A stretch of DNA of 64,000 nt from contig NXFV01001126.1 of assembly GCA_002803225.1 (NCBI GenBank), forward strand, positions 42,588 through 106,587, in the 5' to 3' direction. The position numbers and the translations under genes were made by a program. The DNA is from Gamarada debralockiae. Its lineage: Eukaryota; Ascomycota; Leotiomycetes; Helotiales; Hyphodiscaceae. Each line of letters opens with the position of its first letter. Within the stretch, counting starts at the first letter, position 1. Positions 35,821 to 50,483 of this stretch are shown in pieces. The notes under the pieces are model-generated. The model was not told where the DNA came from. It searched no databases and worked only from the letters and a program-made list of their open reading frames with translations.

Positions 35821-37546
35821 ATGACCAGCCACAAGCGAAAAGCTTCGCAAGAGCTGAGCAGATCCTCGATAAACTTGGAGGTATGGCCGCGCTCTAATCC
35901 ATGGTACCAGCAACTGCAGCTAATATATAACTAGCTCGACGCAACACCTTCTTACATGAAGAACCTACTTTACGGAACGTTGTCCTGGTGCACAGACCTC
36001 TACAAGAGCTGGTTCGCCGAGAGCACTTCAACGAATATGCCCTTAACATCTAGTGAGGGTGGGTATCTAATTGAAAGCTCAAAGAAGCTCATCTGCTAAC
36101 ACAGAATCTGTTATCGCAGATACTCACATACAATTTCACAAACAAAGAGAAGATGGCGCGACATCACTCAAGCGACAGAAGATGCGGCGCACCAAGTCTG
36201 CGAGATCGAAATCCACCGTTGACGAATACCGCAGAGCTGGCCGAGGGAAGCTGGATTATACAGGATGTGTCACGGAGAACGATTATCAGAAGCGAATCGA
36301 TGACTTCTGGGCGCCTCCAGAACTCGGCATACTGAACAAAATGCCGACATTCAAATCGCTGAGAACACTAGACTCATCCGAGGTCTCTTCAGATGAGGAA
36401 GAGAACAAGCAAGACTATCTTCGCCGCAGACATTCCCACGAGATAATGCCACCAAGAACGCCAGAGTCGATGTCCCCATCCCAATCTCCAGATCCTTCAC
36501 CAAGCTTCGCACGTCAGAATTCCATCGCTAGATTGCCTCGAACTCCCGAATCTTTCTCAGAAGCAAATTCTCAATCCCCAAAAGCAGTCGACGATAGCGA
36601 CATTACAAAGCGACTGGAAGGCCTTCTTGTAACTCCCGAAGATGACAAGGATCAAGGTCCCGTGCTAGGCCTTTCAACCTACATGAAAGGCATACTTGCA
36701 AAACAGGCAAAGGAACGCGAAGCGAGAGAAAGAGCGGCGGCCATACGTGCTGTAAAAGAGCGCAGATTGACCCGGCGAAATCCATTGAGGCCTCTGGTAC
36801 AGCCCCTCAGCAATAGATGGGAAGAAAGGGTCCATGCAGCCCAGTATGAACCTAGCCACACAAGAGTCCTTATTAGGGCGATCAAGGGAACCGAGCTCCG
36901 CCGCAAAGATTTCCAAACACTCCTTGGCAATCGCTCATGGCTCAATGATGAGATTATCAACGCATATCTCGAATGGATTGAGGATGCGGCCAACAACGCT
37001 GCTATGGCAGAAGCTAGGGCTTCTGGCGAACCTCCCAGCGACGTGCCGAAGTTCATTGCCCATAACAGCTTCTTCTACGAGACACTCGTCAACAAAGGCC
37101 CAAACCAAACCGAGCGTCTTATGAAGAGGAAGAAGGCACCGGGGAAATCCTTTATGCAGGTAGACACCATGTTTGTCCCTATCTGCAAAAACAGTCATTG
37201 GACGGTTGGTGTTGTCCGACCGATAGCTAAGACAATCGAATACTTTGACAGCATGGGAGGGAGCCCGCAAACGTTCGTTCAGCTAATGCGACGATGGCTC
37301 AAGGTACAGCTTGGAGATGCATATGTCGAAGACGAGTGGAAAGTCCCTAGGACCAGTTGTGCCGTCCAGAACAACGGTTATGATTGTGGTGTCTTCGTCT
37401 GCACGAACTCCTTTTGCGTGGCATTTGGACTTGACACTTCGTGTTACACAGAACCAGATATGACCCAGCAAAGGAGGAATATCGCTGCAGTCTTACTTAA
37501 TAGGGGATTCGTTGGGGACTTTGCATGGGGAACGAGTGGATTGTAA
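35821..37546 (+). CDS. Ulp1-type SUMO-specific cysteine protease
   Basis: A C48 peptidase that matures or removes SUMO (or NEDD8-like) from proteins in the nucleus. Three exons (35821-35880, 35935-36058, 36105-37546) give 542 codons, 541 residues. Residues 1-300 are disordered and rich in Ser, Pro, Arg and charged residues, with a basic KRQKMRRTKSARSKS patch that could be a nuclear localisation signal. The catalytic domain starts near RNPLRPLVQPL and shows LLGNRSWLNDEIINAYLEW, H426 (NSHWTVGVV), D443 (EYFDSMG), Q483 and C489 (CAVQNNGYDCGVFVC), all intact. The start is chosen because MTSHKRKASQELSRSSINLE joins LDATPSYMKNLLYGTLSW in frame through a 54-nt intron. It lies head to tail with the WDR48 gene, 640 bp downstream. 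Confidence 0.92.
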
Positions 37547-38185
37547 GAGTTATTGATTTAGGCGTTTGGGGCAGAGCGGAAAGGAAAGCGAATGATACCC
37601 CTGGGATGATTTGTTTAGAGATAGAAACCCTCTACGGTTTGCGGAGTACCAAGGAATGGATCACTGACAAATCTTCGGCGATAGAAGATGGGAATCATTG
37701 AACTGCTGTGGATGGAGACCCTTGGGGATGTAGATGCTTCGAATGAAATGACCAAATGAGTAATATCACGCCCGGGCTGCATTCTAAATGTCGGAATGAA
37801 AGGTCCTCTGCGGTGTATGCGAGCTATGGATGAAGTAGCACCTAGGATCGAAAGCACCCCATCTCATTCTGCGTTCAGGTTCTTAAATCCCGACACGTTC
37901 AAAGTCTCTGAGACTGAGACCCCTTTTCACTGCAGTTTTGAAATGACTTGGAAGCACAATTATCCGGGCGTCTCTTTTACCCGGGGGGCTGGTTCCCCCC
38001 ACATTGTCCTACTGTGCCCAAATGCGGGCCAGACCTCGTCAAGGATTGCCTGTGAAGCTGCTGTAATCAACTTTCACTCCATCTCCAGACACCTGAAGTA
38101 TTGTTACATGCATGATCGTGCGACAGATCCTTATGCTTGCAACATACTTATGCGTATGATTATTATATTGCCATGATAAGTGGCC
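37547..38185. other. Intergenic between Ulp1-type protease and WDR48 genes
   Basis: It holds the 3' UTR of the protease gene and the promoter of the WD40 gene. No gene is seen; the short frames on both strands carry no motif. Confidence 0.55.
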
Positions 38186-41538
<3,353 letters not shown>

Positions 41539-41757
41539 TTATTTGTTGGAGATACGATATATGGGTATTTCTATGTCATATAGCCACTCTGGCGTTAACT
41601 GATACTTGTCTGGATCACTATGCATCTTACTTATTTTCTGGTTTTGTGGGTGCTGTGCGAGTCATATCGAGGCTTCATTGAGTCGGGTTGGACCAAAAGT
41701 CTATGTACCACCAATTGCGCCGCTCTATGCAATGATACCCATTCGCTCCCTCAAATG

Positions 41758-42624
41758 CTATAACCGTTCTTCTCCAGACAGGTAATTGTACGCCAATTGG
41801 TACGATCCCAAGAAGATAGCACCGCCAGCACTAATCCAAAGGACTCGGGGTCCAATGCCAGCAAAGAAAGCTCTGGGACCACTGGTTGCCATTATATCCT
41901 TCAGCAGCGGAACCATAGCGGTCTTCTCCTTTGCCAACATCATTCTCGTCTTCAGAACATCCAACGGCGTCGTCACACCCGCAGCAATTGCTCCAGAGAC
42001 ACTCCCAAATAATGCGCTCTCAAACGCACTTATGCCATCCTTCCCCGATGTCCTCCTCCTGTATTCCTTCATTGACTCCCACAAGGGAAATTGTATGACT
42101 GTAAACGGCACCTCCCTCATAATCGTGACTGACCATCCTCGATATAGCTCCATCCAGACCCCAGATACCCCAATTGTGCGATATTGCCCCAGTATTGCCT
42201 TCAGAGTCAATATCGAAGAAGGATGCTGCCCCGCTTGTGCCCTTTGCTTCACCACCTCCGTCGGTACTCTTACCGCACACGCCGCGACTTCTCCTAAGCT
42301 GGCAGCAAACATATGTTCAATCGGCGCTGTCCATTCCGAGACCTGTCCCTCTGTAACCTCCCTCGCTTTCCGTCTCGCGGACAAGAAATCCTTCGTATAT
42401 TCGTATGTGCAGAAGAATAGTGCTGCGCCGGGAGCAGAACCAATTATTGCGCTTCCCACGCCGCGGTAGATTCCTGTGAAGCCTCCAGAGGCGATAAAGC
42501 CGGAGGAGGATTGAAGACGCGTTTTTAGGGTGTCGAGGGGGTAGAGGGAGAGGTCGACTGTTGTGCCTGCTAGAGCTCCGGAGAGCAGAGCTGTGGAGAA
42601 GGCAGTGGGAGCTTGGGAGGACAT
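41758..42624 (-). CDS. Mitochondrial S-adenosylmethionine carrier (SAMC/PET8 family)
   Basis: An inner-membrane carrier that imports S-adenosylmethionine into mitochondria in exchange for S-adenosylhomocysteine. It is a single exon of 289 codons, 288 residues. Three SLC25 repeats are visible with signature motifs: YPLDTLKTRLQSSSGF (repeat 1), VPTEVVKQRAQAGQH (repeat 2) and TPLDVLKTRMMLAKEK (repeat 3). The VRVPTEVVKQRAQ motif of repeat 2 is typical of SAM carriers. The frame is open 58 codons further upstream, but the start at MSSQAPTAFSTALLSGALAG is where carrier similarity begins. It diverges from the lysidine synthetase gene, with 252 bp between start codons. It ends 219 bp from the convergent WDR48 stop. 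Confidence 0.9.
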   Translation of the reverse strand: MSSQAPTAFSTALLSGALAGTTVDLSLYPLDTLKTRLQSSSGFIASGGFTGIYRGVGSAIIGSAPGAALFFCTYEYTKDFLSARRKAREVTEGQVSEWTAPIEHMFAASLGEVAACAVRVPTEVVKQRAQAGQHPSSILTLKAILGQYRTIGVSGVWMELYRGWSVTIMREVPFTVIQFPLWESMKEYRRRTSGKDGISAFESALFGSVSGAIAAGVTTPLDVLKTRMMLAKEKTAMVPLLKDIMATSGPRAFFAGIGPRVLWISAGGAIFLGSYQLAYNYLSGEERL

Positions 42625-42876
42625 TTTCGAAGTTTGTAGGTTTAGCAGAGGTATTGGGAAGTTAGAGATTCCTCTACAATCTTGGTCGAGACCGAAGCCG
42701 GTATAAAGGCTGGGATTCCATGACCGTGTGAGAGGTGACGGAGTTGAAGATGGAGCTCGTCCATATTTTTCTGCGGAGCACGCGCCGAAAACCCTCAACC
42801 GCGCCGAAGATCTACAACTCGTCCTTCTTTCTTCATCAACATCTCTCGCACAGGAAAAGTTGTCAGCAGCAATGGA
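42625..42876. promoter_or_regulatory. Bidirectional promoter region of SAM carrier and lysidine synthetase
   Basis: Only 252 bp separate the two divergent start codons (42624 minus, 42877 plus), so both promoters and leaders must share or abut here. If the carrier started at an upstream ATG (42798), the gap would shrink to 78 bp. I see no clear TATA box. Confidence 0.6.
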
Positions 42877-44702
42877 ATGGGTGCTAGTTCAAAGTTCCTG
42901 ACGAATACTAAGCTCCCCAAACCAATCTCGGTGATTGAGTTTGCGAATGCTCTCCTCTCGACATGGCAAACGCCCGGGTTCAACCACAAGCATGCAACGA
43001 CTTTCGGTACGTGATGTATCGGCTATAAGCCATTGAAATAGACAAAGTGGAAGCTGACGCTTGATTTAAAGGTCTTGCAGTGAGTGGTGGGGTTGACTCC
43101 ATGGCCCTTGCAGCTCTTTGTTCTCAAATTCAGGAAACCTCATACCTGGCGCTACTCACCCTGCTCCAATCCGATTACGGTCAGAATGCTAGTGGTACTC
43201 CCCTATCACGAAATATTAGATTCCAGGCTTTTGTGGTGGATCATGGGGTTAGGAAGGGCAGCAATTTGGAAGCGCAAGCTGTGTCAAAGGTGCTCGAAGC
43301 ACGAGATATTCCCACGCAGCTATTGAAGATAGATTGGGGTGGTTATGAAAGGCCTGCGGAGCTGCCAAATTTCGAATCGCTGGCTAGGAGATACAGGTTC
43401 CAGGCGCTGGGCAAGGCTTGCAGGGACTTAGGGCTCAATTCCCTCTTTCTCGCTCACCACGAAGATGATCAGGTCGAGACCTTGATGATGAGGCTTATTG
43501 CTGGTCATCGTATGGCAGGGCTGACGGGAATGCGGGCTGTTTCTGAGATTCCTGAGTGTTCTGGTTTGCATGGTGTTCATGAAAGTGGAGGGATCGACAA
43601 CGCGGCCTCGAACGGAAATCGGAAGGCATCATTGACCTCGAGCCTACCAGCTTCTGCTACAAAGACACCCTCTTTGGGGCCCCTCGAAACCGAATTTGGA
43701 GGGGTCAGAGTGTACAGGCCTTTGCTACAATTTAGCAAGGAACGCCTAATAGCTACATGCCGAGAAGAGAGAATAAAATGGTTTGAAGATCATACCAACA
43801 AGGATCCTACAGTCACTACGAGGAATGCCATCCGACAGATGTACAAAAATCACACTCTGCCTACTGCTTTATCAAAACCAGCTCTTCTGGAGTTATCCAG
43901 AAAGTCCCGGGCGAAGAGGGACGCAACGCTCGAGGTTGCCAATTCATGGTTATGTAGATGTTCTGTCAAGTTAGCTACTCGCACTGGAATTTTGAGAGTC
44001 CGCTTCGCCAACTTGAATCAGTTCAATCTTGATCAATCGGAGATAGATTGCAAATATGCTGCAGCTCTGCTACTGCGCCGCATACTTATGTTCGTTACCC
44101 CTCAAGAGCATGTCAATCTTTCATCGCTTGCGGGAACTGTCGAAAGAGTCTTTCCAGAATGGTTCTGGACTGAAGATTCACCACCACCGACGACCGCTTT
44201 CACTGTAGCTGGTCTTCAGTTCAAAGTTCATACCCCTGCAAGATTACGACAAGACTCGAAATCGTTGGAAAAGTGCGAGTGGCTTATCTCCCGGCAGCTA
44301 TACATGACAGCAGCTGCCCCGCCTAGGATTGAGATTCCTGCGAACCCAGAGCATTCAGCGGAATCCCCATGGTCCGCATGGAACCTGTACGATGGCAGAT
44401 TCTGGATTCGTGTTCAAAATCTGGCAACTGCACCGATGGTCATCCGCCCCTTCCGCGAACATGACCTGACTAGTATGAGATACTCGTTGTCGAAGGAGGA
44501 GAAGGGCATACTTCGAGACTTATTGAGTGATCTTGCACCGGAGGGTATTAGGTGGACTTTACCAGCAATAGCAATCAAAGATCTCGATGGAAAGGACAAG
44601 GTATTGGCTTTGCCGACATTGGATGTGGGTCTACCGGACATCGAGAAGCTAGTGAAGTGGGAAGTTAGGTATAAGAAAGTCGATATGAACAATTCACCAT
44701 GA
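42877..44702 (+). CDS. tRNA(Ile)-lysidine synthetase (TilS-like PP-loop ATPase)
   Basis: This enzyme attaches lysine to C34 of a CAU-anticodon isoleucine tRNA so that it reads AUA. In fungi it is expected to act on the mitochondrial tRNA. Two exons (42877-43006, 43072-44702) give 587 codons, 586 residues. The PP-loop ATP-binding motif SGGVDS is at residues 48-53, followed by FVVDHGVRKGSNLEAQAV. Then come SLARRYRFQALGKAC, LFLAHHEDDQVETLMMRL and GHRMAGLTGM, the classic TilS series. RPLLQFSKERLIATCREE and TVTTRNAIRQMY close the catalytic half. The start is set by MGASSKFLTNTKLPKPISV joined by a 65-nt intron to the PP-loop exon. A presequence-like N-terminus (basic, hydroxylated) fits mitochondrial import. 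It is longer than bacterial enzymes (about 430), with a fungal C-terminal extension. Confidence 0.92.
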
Positions 44703-45261
44703 CCGGAATTATGAGTGCTAAGTAACATAAACCTTGAATATACCAAATGTCAAGCTCGCAGTCGCTTGTGCGTTCTCGTTATATATGTCATCTTGCTGTA
44801 ACTCATTGAGACTCCGATCGAATCTCGCTGTCCTCAAGTATCTCATTGTGACACGCTCTCCGAGGAAGATTCATAATGAAATTTATGCTATTCATTGATG
44901 CCGTTGATCATCCGCCTTTTGGCGTGAGGTATCTACCATGTCCTTTGACCCTAAATCAGACCAAATTGGCCGGTATCCTGGGAAGCCAGTATGACTATAA
45001 ACCCTAAACGCCCTTTCAATGCAGCCTCTTCCTATAATACCATGTCGCTCTGTAGCAGCAAGCACTATACAATTAATTGCTGAAGCAATCATCCTCGCAT
45101 TGCCATCTCCGCGATATACCATCTCGTCCTGGCAAAGCAACCCTATTCTATGCACAATCAACCTTCTTTCTCATCTTCCATTCGTTTCTCGTCAAAGTTG
45201 TGGCCGAAACCCTGCGCTCGAAAACTCGTGTAAAGGTCTAAAGAATCTCCCTGCCGTTCTC
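44703..45261. other. Convergent intergenic region
   Basis: The region lies between the stop of the plus-strand lysidine synthetase gene and the stop of the minus-strand carrier gene, so it carries two 3' UTRs. No gene is seen. The 85-90-codon frames here lack motifs. Confidence 0.55.
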
Positions 45262-47614
45262 TCATCGGAGATTTAAAAACTTCTTGCCGCTCTCGTAGAC
45301 GACGTATGTGATGCTGATAGATGGTGCGACCTTGATAAGATTCGGTGTAATGCCTTTGAATAGACCTTTGACGCCTTCATTCTTGACGGTCTTCCGGAAA
45401 ACGTCCATGAAACCAGTGTAGGTGGGAGGATGTAAGATGGTTCCTTGCGCTTGGAGTCTCGTCCGAAGGAGGTTGAGCGGGTAGACAACACTAGCTCCGA
45501 GTGCTCCGGAAAAGGCTCCAATAAAAGCCGTGGCGAACGGTCCCGGTTGCGCGTCCTCCTCATGGCAGGCTAACTTCTTGGCGTTAGATTTTGCGATTGC
45601 GGCTTTGAGAAATTCGAAGGTTCCGAGATCGATGGCGGAATAAGGAAACATGCCAATCAGGCCCAAGTTCAAGCCGCGGTAGAAAGTTCGGTATCCTTGT
45701 TTCTGCATCTTCTTGAATACTTCTGCGATAAGAGCATTGCCATGGGGGCCGCCGGAAACTGTCTCACATTGCATTCTAGGGACTGTTAGGTTGCTAGTAT
45801 TGAAATGAAGGGGAAGCGGTTGACGTTACCGGAACTTTATGGTATCGAGGGGATATACAACGAGTCTAGGTTTGCAAATTAGTAGAGTACCGGCGAGAGC
45901 TAGCTTCGGGACTTACTGTGCCATCACACCTCCAAACCCGCCTGCCAAGAACTTAGAGTAGGGGTTGATTTTCTTAGGGTCTTCATGGCCTTCGAGGTGT
46001 GCGAGAACTCTCTTTGCAGCCTCAAAAGAGCCAAATCTGATAGCCGATTCTGGCGCCACTTTCAAAACGTTCAAGCCGTTACCTAGATAGGTCGGATCAG
46101 TGACCGATTGAACGTGTTGGAGAAGTTAGACCTACCAGCGAACAAATTGCGCCAGCCACCTGCCTGGAGGAGATCTTTGTATGCGAGGATAATGGGTTGA
46201 CCAAACTTTCGGGTAGCTTGGCCAATATTGCCCTTCTTCGCAGCATCGAGAGAGTTGCTAACGGGGCTAGTATGAGCGATGAGATAGACCTTCAAGCGGT
46301 CGAGGGGGGCTGTGCAAGTCCTTGAAATGACTCCAGCGCAAGCGCCAATGGCGAAGTATCCTGAATCAGGCAAGAGACTAATCAGCAGTGACTTCTGAGG
46401 TGATGCGATATCTGAAGAAAGGTCCTCGTCGTCTGCCTCAGGTGCTGACGGACTGGGAAATGGGAAACCAGGGCCGGCTTTCGTTCCAAATGTTCCCTCG
46501 ATGAAATGGGCTTGATTAGCTTCGAACATGTTGCCATCTGCGGTTTCATCTGGCGAAAGTGGTCCGAAAATTGCTGTTGGTGGGAAGGAGGGGCTGCGAG
46601 GGGGGGGTTTCGCGATTTGGACAATAGCCCCAAAGAAAATATTAAACAACATTGAAGAAGTAGTACCTAGTCCCTCTAGCGTCTCTTCTCTGATCGATGT
46701 ATCTCCTTCAGCATTAAGGGCGAAAGTTGAACTATAATATGATAGTACAGCCTTGAGAGGAGGGGTTTGGGTGTTCGTTGGGAGGAATAGCAGGAAATTT
46801 CTGAGCGTCCAAAAATCAGCGAATCACGAACGATCATTACGGTACCAAAAACAGCCTTGCTACCACGATTCTCACCGCACGTCCTAGGCCTACTTGACCG
46901 AGTCTTACAATCCAATGGGGAATCACCAGAAAGCCATTGGATATCTAAAACCGTCTCGAGTATTCAAGGAGCTGAGAAGCCACAGCCACTTCCCCGTCAT
47001 CTTGGTCATATTCTGGGACAATATATTGAATCGATTGCTTACCTCCATTCATCGAATGTTATGTAGCCCTAGAGTGAATTAGTCACAGCAAAACGATCCA
47101 CAAGGAGGGAGTTCAAACATCGTGGTTCTCGTCAACCTCCGCAAAGAATTGATCAAGCTTCCAGTTTGGTACAGCAAGGCCAGCTCGCTTAAAAGCTGCC
47201 TTCAGCTCGCCTTTATCCAACTTCCCATTGTGATCTCGATCTATGGATTTGAAGAGGGAGAAGAGCTCGTTTTCCGTGTGCATCACGAACGAATGAAATT
47301 CTGCAAATCAATCCGTTAGCAGACGTCTTTACATATACTGCCTCCTACAACAAAAGAATTGATCCACATAGCTTCATGTATTACGAGATATTGCAGTACA
47401 TACCCTCGTACGAAATAACATGGTCTCCATTTTTGTCCATAGCATTGACAACATCTTTAAGCAGATCGCTGGCATTTTTGAGCGGGTGGTCGATCTTTCT
47501 CAGCCCCTTCTGCAAGCCATTGATATCAAACTCGCCCTTGCCCTGCGGATCCAAACTCTTCCAGAGCGCCTCTATCCTCGCATCCCGTGAGTTTTGGGAC
47601 TCTGGGAGCTCCAT
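45262..47614 (-). CDS. Ca2+-dependent mitochondrial carrier, ATP-Mg/Pi type (SAL1/SCaMC)
   Basis: A calcium-regulated adenine-nucleotide carrier of the inner mitochondrial membrane. Seven exons (47614-47404, 47300-47119, 47068-47043, 46800-46136, 46082-45917, 45865-45830, 45775-45262) give 600 codons, 599 residues. Four EF-hands lie at the N-terminus: D22 (DPQGKGEFDING, degenerate), D60 (DKNGDHVISYEE), D91 (DRDHNGKLDKGE) and D127 (DENHDGYITFDE). The last is completed by a 26-nt exon. A linker of about 170 residues follows, then three carrier repeats (APLDRLKVYLIAHTS, YPLDTIKFRMQCE built partly from a 36-nt exon, YPLNLLRTRLQAQ). The start at MELPESQNSRDARIEALW was preferred over an ATG 22 codons earlier because family similarity begins there. 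The third repeat has Asn instead of Asp in the PX[D/E]XX[K/R] motif, as in many SCaMC proteins. Confidence 0.93.
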
Positions 47615-48128
47615 ATCTATCTTCGAGACCGATTTCGTGTTATGGACTGACCATGGCGAAGGAACCGACCAAGAGACCAATTATCGAAGTCCAGCAAGTG
47701 GTTATCATCGATGCGACCCTCTTATGTTGTTGTAGTACCGCAGGAAAGCGCTCGATCGGAATCTTGGTTTTGAAAAGATATGAGATTCCTCACAATTCAC
47801 TTCGTCGGTGCTCCACAACGTCACTTCCCGAGCTTAGCGAGCCCGGTGTCGCCGTATCAAACCGGTGAAGCCGAAGGCTCAGCCGAGCCTTGTAGCCTCA
47901 TTCAACAAAGATCCTCCAGACCATCTCAATCACCAGCCTTGCTGGGTGATTCTGTGTCCTCTGTTCAACGATACTCAAAACTGTCTACCAAGCTGGAAGA
48001 TTCATTTTCCTATTCTCTAAAGAACCTATCTGGAGCTGTACCGACTTCCCCACCACACCTCGACCGGGCTCGATAGTAGTTCCCTCCAGCCTGCAGAACA
48101 CCCCTGGCGAGTTTTGTATGCCCCTACG
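47615..48128. promoter_or_regulatory. Divergent promoter region, SAL1-type carrier and cyclin C
   Basis: 514 bp between divergent start codons (47614 minus and 48129 plus). It must hold both promoters. An open plus-strand frame overlaps it but has no known motif, so I treat it as leader sequence. Confidence 0.55.
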
Positions 48129-49168
48129 ATGGCTGCGAACTATTGGGAATCGACCCAGCGCAGGCACTGGCAATTCACGAGAGGACAATTGGAAGATCTT
48201 CGCAAGAAATTAGAGGACGAAGACCAGAACCTAGTTCAAATGTATCCTCTGCCATCGCTACGGCATCTAAGTATCTATTTCAATCAGCGTAAGCTCCCTC
48301 CTGATCTTGAATATCTTTGGGTTGCAAGACTGACTCTCTTGTACAGAAATTGCTCGACTTGGGAAGCGCCTGGGAGTAAGACAGCAAGCAATGGCTACGG
48401 CTCAACTATACATTCGACGGTTCTATTGCAAAGTGGAGATTAGACGGACAAACCCATACCTGGTGATTGCAACGGCAGTATACCTGGCTTGTAAGATGGA
48501 AGAATGCCCACATCATATACGACTTGTTGTGAGCGAAGGGCGGGCATTATGGCCTGGTACTTCTTCCTTCCTCTGTCCCTTCAGCCTGTTCCCATATTGA
48601 TCTTTTCTGCGCAGATTTCTTCAGCAGCGACACTTCCAAGCTCGGAGAGTGCGAATTCTTCATGATATCCGAAATGAGCTCTCAGTTGATCGTTCACCAT
48701 CCTTATAGGAGCTTGACTACTCTCCAAGTTACCTTCTCTCTTACTCAAGAGGAATCCGCCCTTGCGTGGTCGATCATAAACGATCATTACATGACCGACT
48801 TGCCGCTTCTATTTGCGCCTCACGTTATTGCTATCATGTCCATTCTGCTGGCATTGGTACTTCGTCCAAACACTACCGGTATACAATCCGCTAGCGGTTC
48901 TGCTAGTACCATAGCAATTGCTGCACATGCTGCCCTTGGCTCCGCTGGCCAAGCAAAACCCGGGAATGGAGAAAATACAGGTGGAGGAGCTCGAACAAAA
49001 GTCCAGAGGCTCGCGAACTGGCTCGCGGAGAGTAACATTGACATTGAAGCCATTGTCGATTGTACACAAGAAATCATTTCCTTCTATGAAGTACAAGAAG
49101 CGTACAATGAGAAGTTGTCAAAAGAGCAGATCAACCGATTTGTGAAAGCCCGTGGCTTAGACAAATAA
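48129..49168 (+). CDS. ssn8: Cyclin C, Mediator kinase-module subunit (Ssn8)
   Basis: Cyclin C pairs with Cdk8 in the Mediator kinase module and modulates RNA polymerase II transcription. Three exons (48129-48288, 48347-48556, 48615-49168) give 308 codons, 307 residues. The N-terminus [20 protein letters not shown] is the cyclin C signature. The cyclin box follows: [40 protein letters not shown], then [20 protein letters not shown]. The second cyclin fold contains [20 protein letters not shown] and [19 protein letters not shown] short Gly/Ala-rich insertion lies at about 225-255 before the last helix [20 protein letters not shown]. Junctions Q-Q|IARLG and [11 protein letters not shown] agree with the family. 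It diverges from the SAL1-type carrier gene. Confidence 0.95.
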
Positions 49169-50232
49169 AGTAATGCAATCATGAGGGTGGATTAATGATA
49201 CAAGGCCCTCTGGATAAAGAGGCCCGCTAAAACTGTGTGATGCAACTTTTCTGGGTTACCCATCATCGGCACGAGCACAACACAGGACGTGCTACGGCTA
49301 TCGCTTGGAACGCTTTGATGCGCTTGCATCTCGATCTATACACAGCATCACTCAGCACAGACGGTTTTGAGTGTATGGAAGTTGAGGAAGTTGGAAATTA
49401 AGGAACAACCGACTGAACTTGCGTGAGGAGGTTGCATGCTCAGCGCTTTTCGACTTGAGGCAACACATCCTCCTTCATCTGTCACGCAGCCAAGAGCTTA
49501 GCGTGGACGCTGTCCTATGTTTAGTTCCTAGGTGAGGTTGAAACAAATGGTACACATCTAGAATGGGCTTTAGTAAGTGGACCATGAATTGGTCATGGTG
49601 TTGAGAGGCTTTTTGGCTTCTATGATGTCGTTGAAGGTGTGTGATCTGTCTTCGATCTAGGGCAGCTTCGAAAGGATCATGGTGCAACACTCCTGCATTG
49701 TCACAGATCGCTCATACAAGAGGGGTAAATATTCGATTGCGAGAGTCGTATGGATTGGCATCTCAGCGGCCTCGACAGCCTGAGGACGACGGCAATGTCA
49801 TGATGCACCTCACTTAATCAAGCTTCAATGCAACAAAGTATCACACAACCATCCTTACTACGGCATATTACTGTGATCACCTGAACAGGTCATTTTCTAC
49901 ATCACAGTCCTCGCACATCGCCGCGGAAGCTTTCCTCTTACAGCTTGTAGACCCAGGAGAACTAACTGCCTCTCGAAACTATCGAAATCCAATACCTATC
50001 AAAGCATGATCACTCCGAAATCTTCTTTTAATCATCTCAACAGACTCCTAGTTACACTTCAAGCATTCGGGAACGGGAAAGGCTTGCGGACAAGCTGGCG
50101 GATAGACATAGTCGTCGGCTCGAGGTATCAGTAGTCAAGGGGGAAACGAACATGGGCCGAAGGAACCGCAAAGCTTCAAATTCTAGTTTCCAAAAGACAG
50201 GCCTTCGATCCCAAAGCACTACCGGTATTCTA

Positions 50233-50483
50233 GGCCCTGTTTAGCAACAGAAAACCCTTCAGATTATCGCTCAGATTATTTAATCAGATTGTTGCAGCCA
50301 AACGAGGTCATTTTCGTCAATAATCTGGATTACTTTTTGTATGGCAAATTATTCGAAAAAAGGAAACTCCTTCGAAGGAGTTTCTCCAATTTCAATAACC
50401 CAGATTGTCGCAACAATCGCTACCGTTTTGACCGATAATCAGAGGCACAGATTATTGATCAGATGCCGCAGCCAAACAGGGCC
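50233..50483. mobile_element. Miniature inverted-repeat transposable element, PIF/Harbinger-like
   Basis: The segment begins GGCCCTGTTTAGCAACAG and ends GCCGCAGCCAAACAGGGCC. The first 11 bases are inverted at the other end, and similarity (GTTTxGC, GCAGCCAAA) extends further in. The flanks are CTA (50230-50232) and TTA (50484-50486), a near match to the 3-bp TWA target duplication of Harbinger elements. The interior is AT-rich with several CAGATTAT/ATAATCTG repeats in opposite orientation and a central perfect palindrome. There is no coding capacity. It is therefore non-autonomous and would need a transposase elsewhere. Superfamily assignment rests on the terminal sequence and the flanking triplets. 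Confidence 0.75.
50363..50384. repeat. 22-bp perfect palindrome at the centre of the MITE
   Basis: Two 11-base arms (GAAACTCCTTC and its exact complement) meet at TTCGAA. The palindrome lies close to the middle of the inverted-repeat element, so a single strand of the whole element could fold into one long interrupted hairpin. Confidence 0.85.

Noticed and set aside
42625..42798. 58-codon N-terminal extension of the SAM carrier
   Set aside because: The extension (MRVFGACSAEKYGRAPSS...) has no carrier similarity, and the internal ATG matches the family start.
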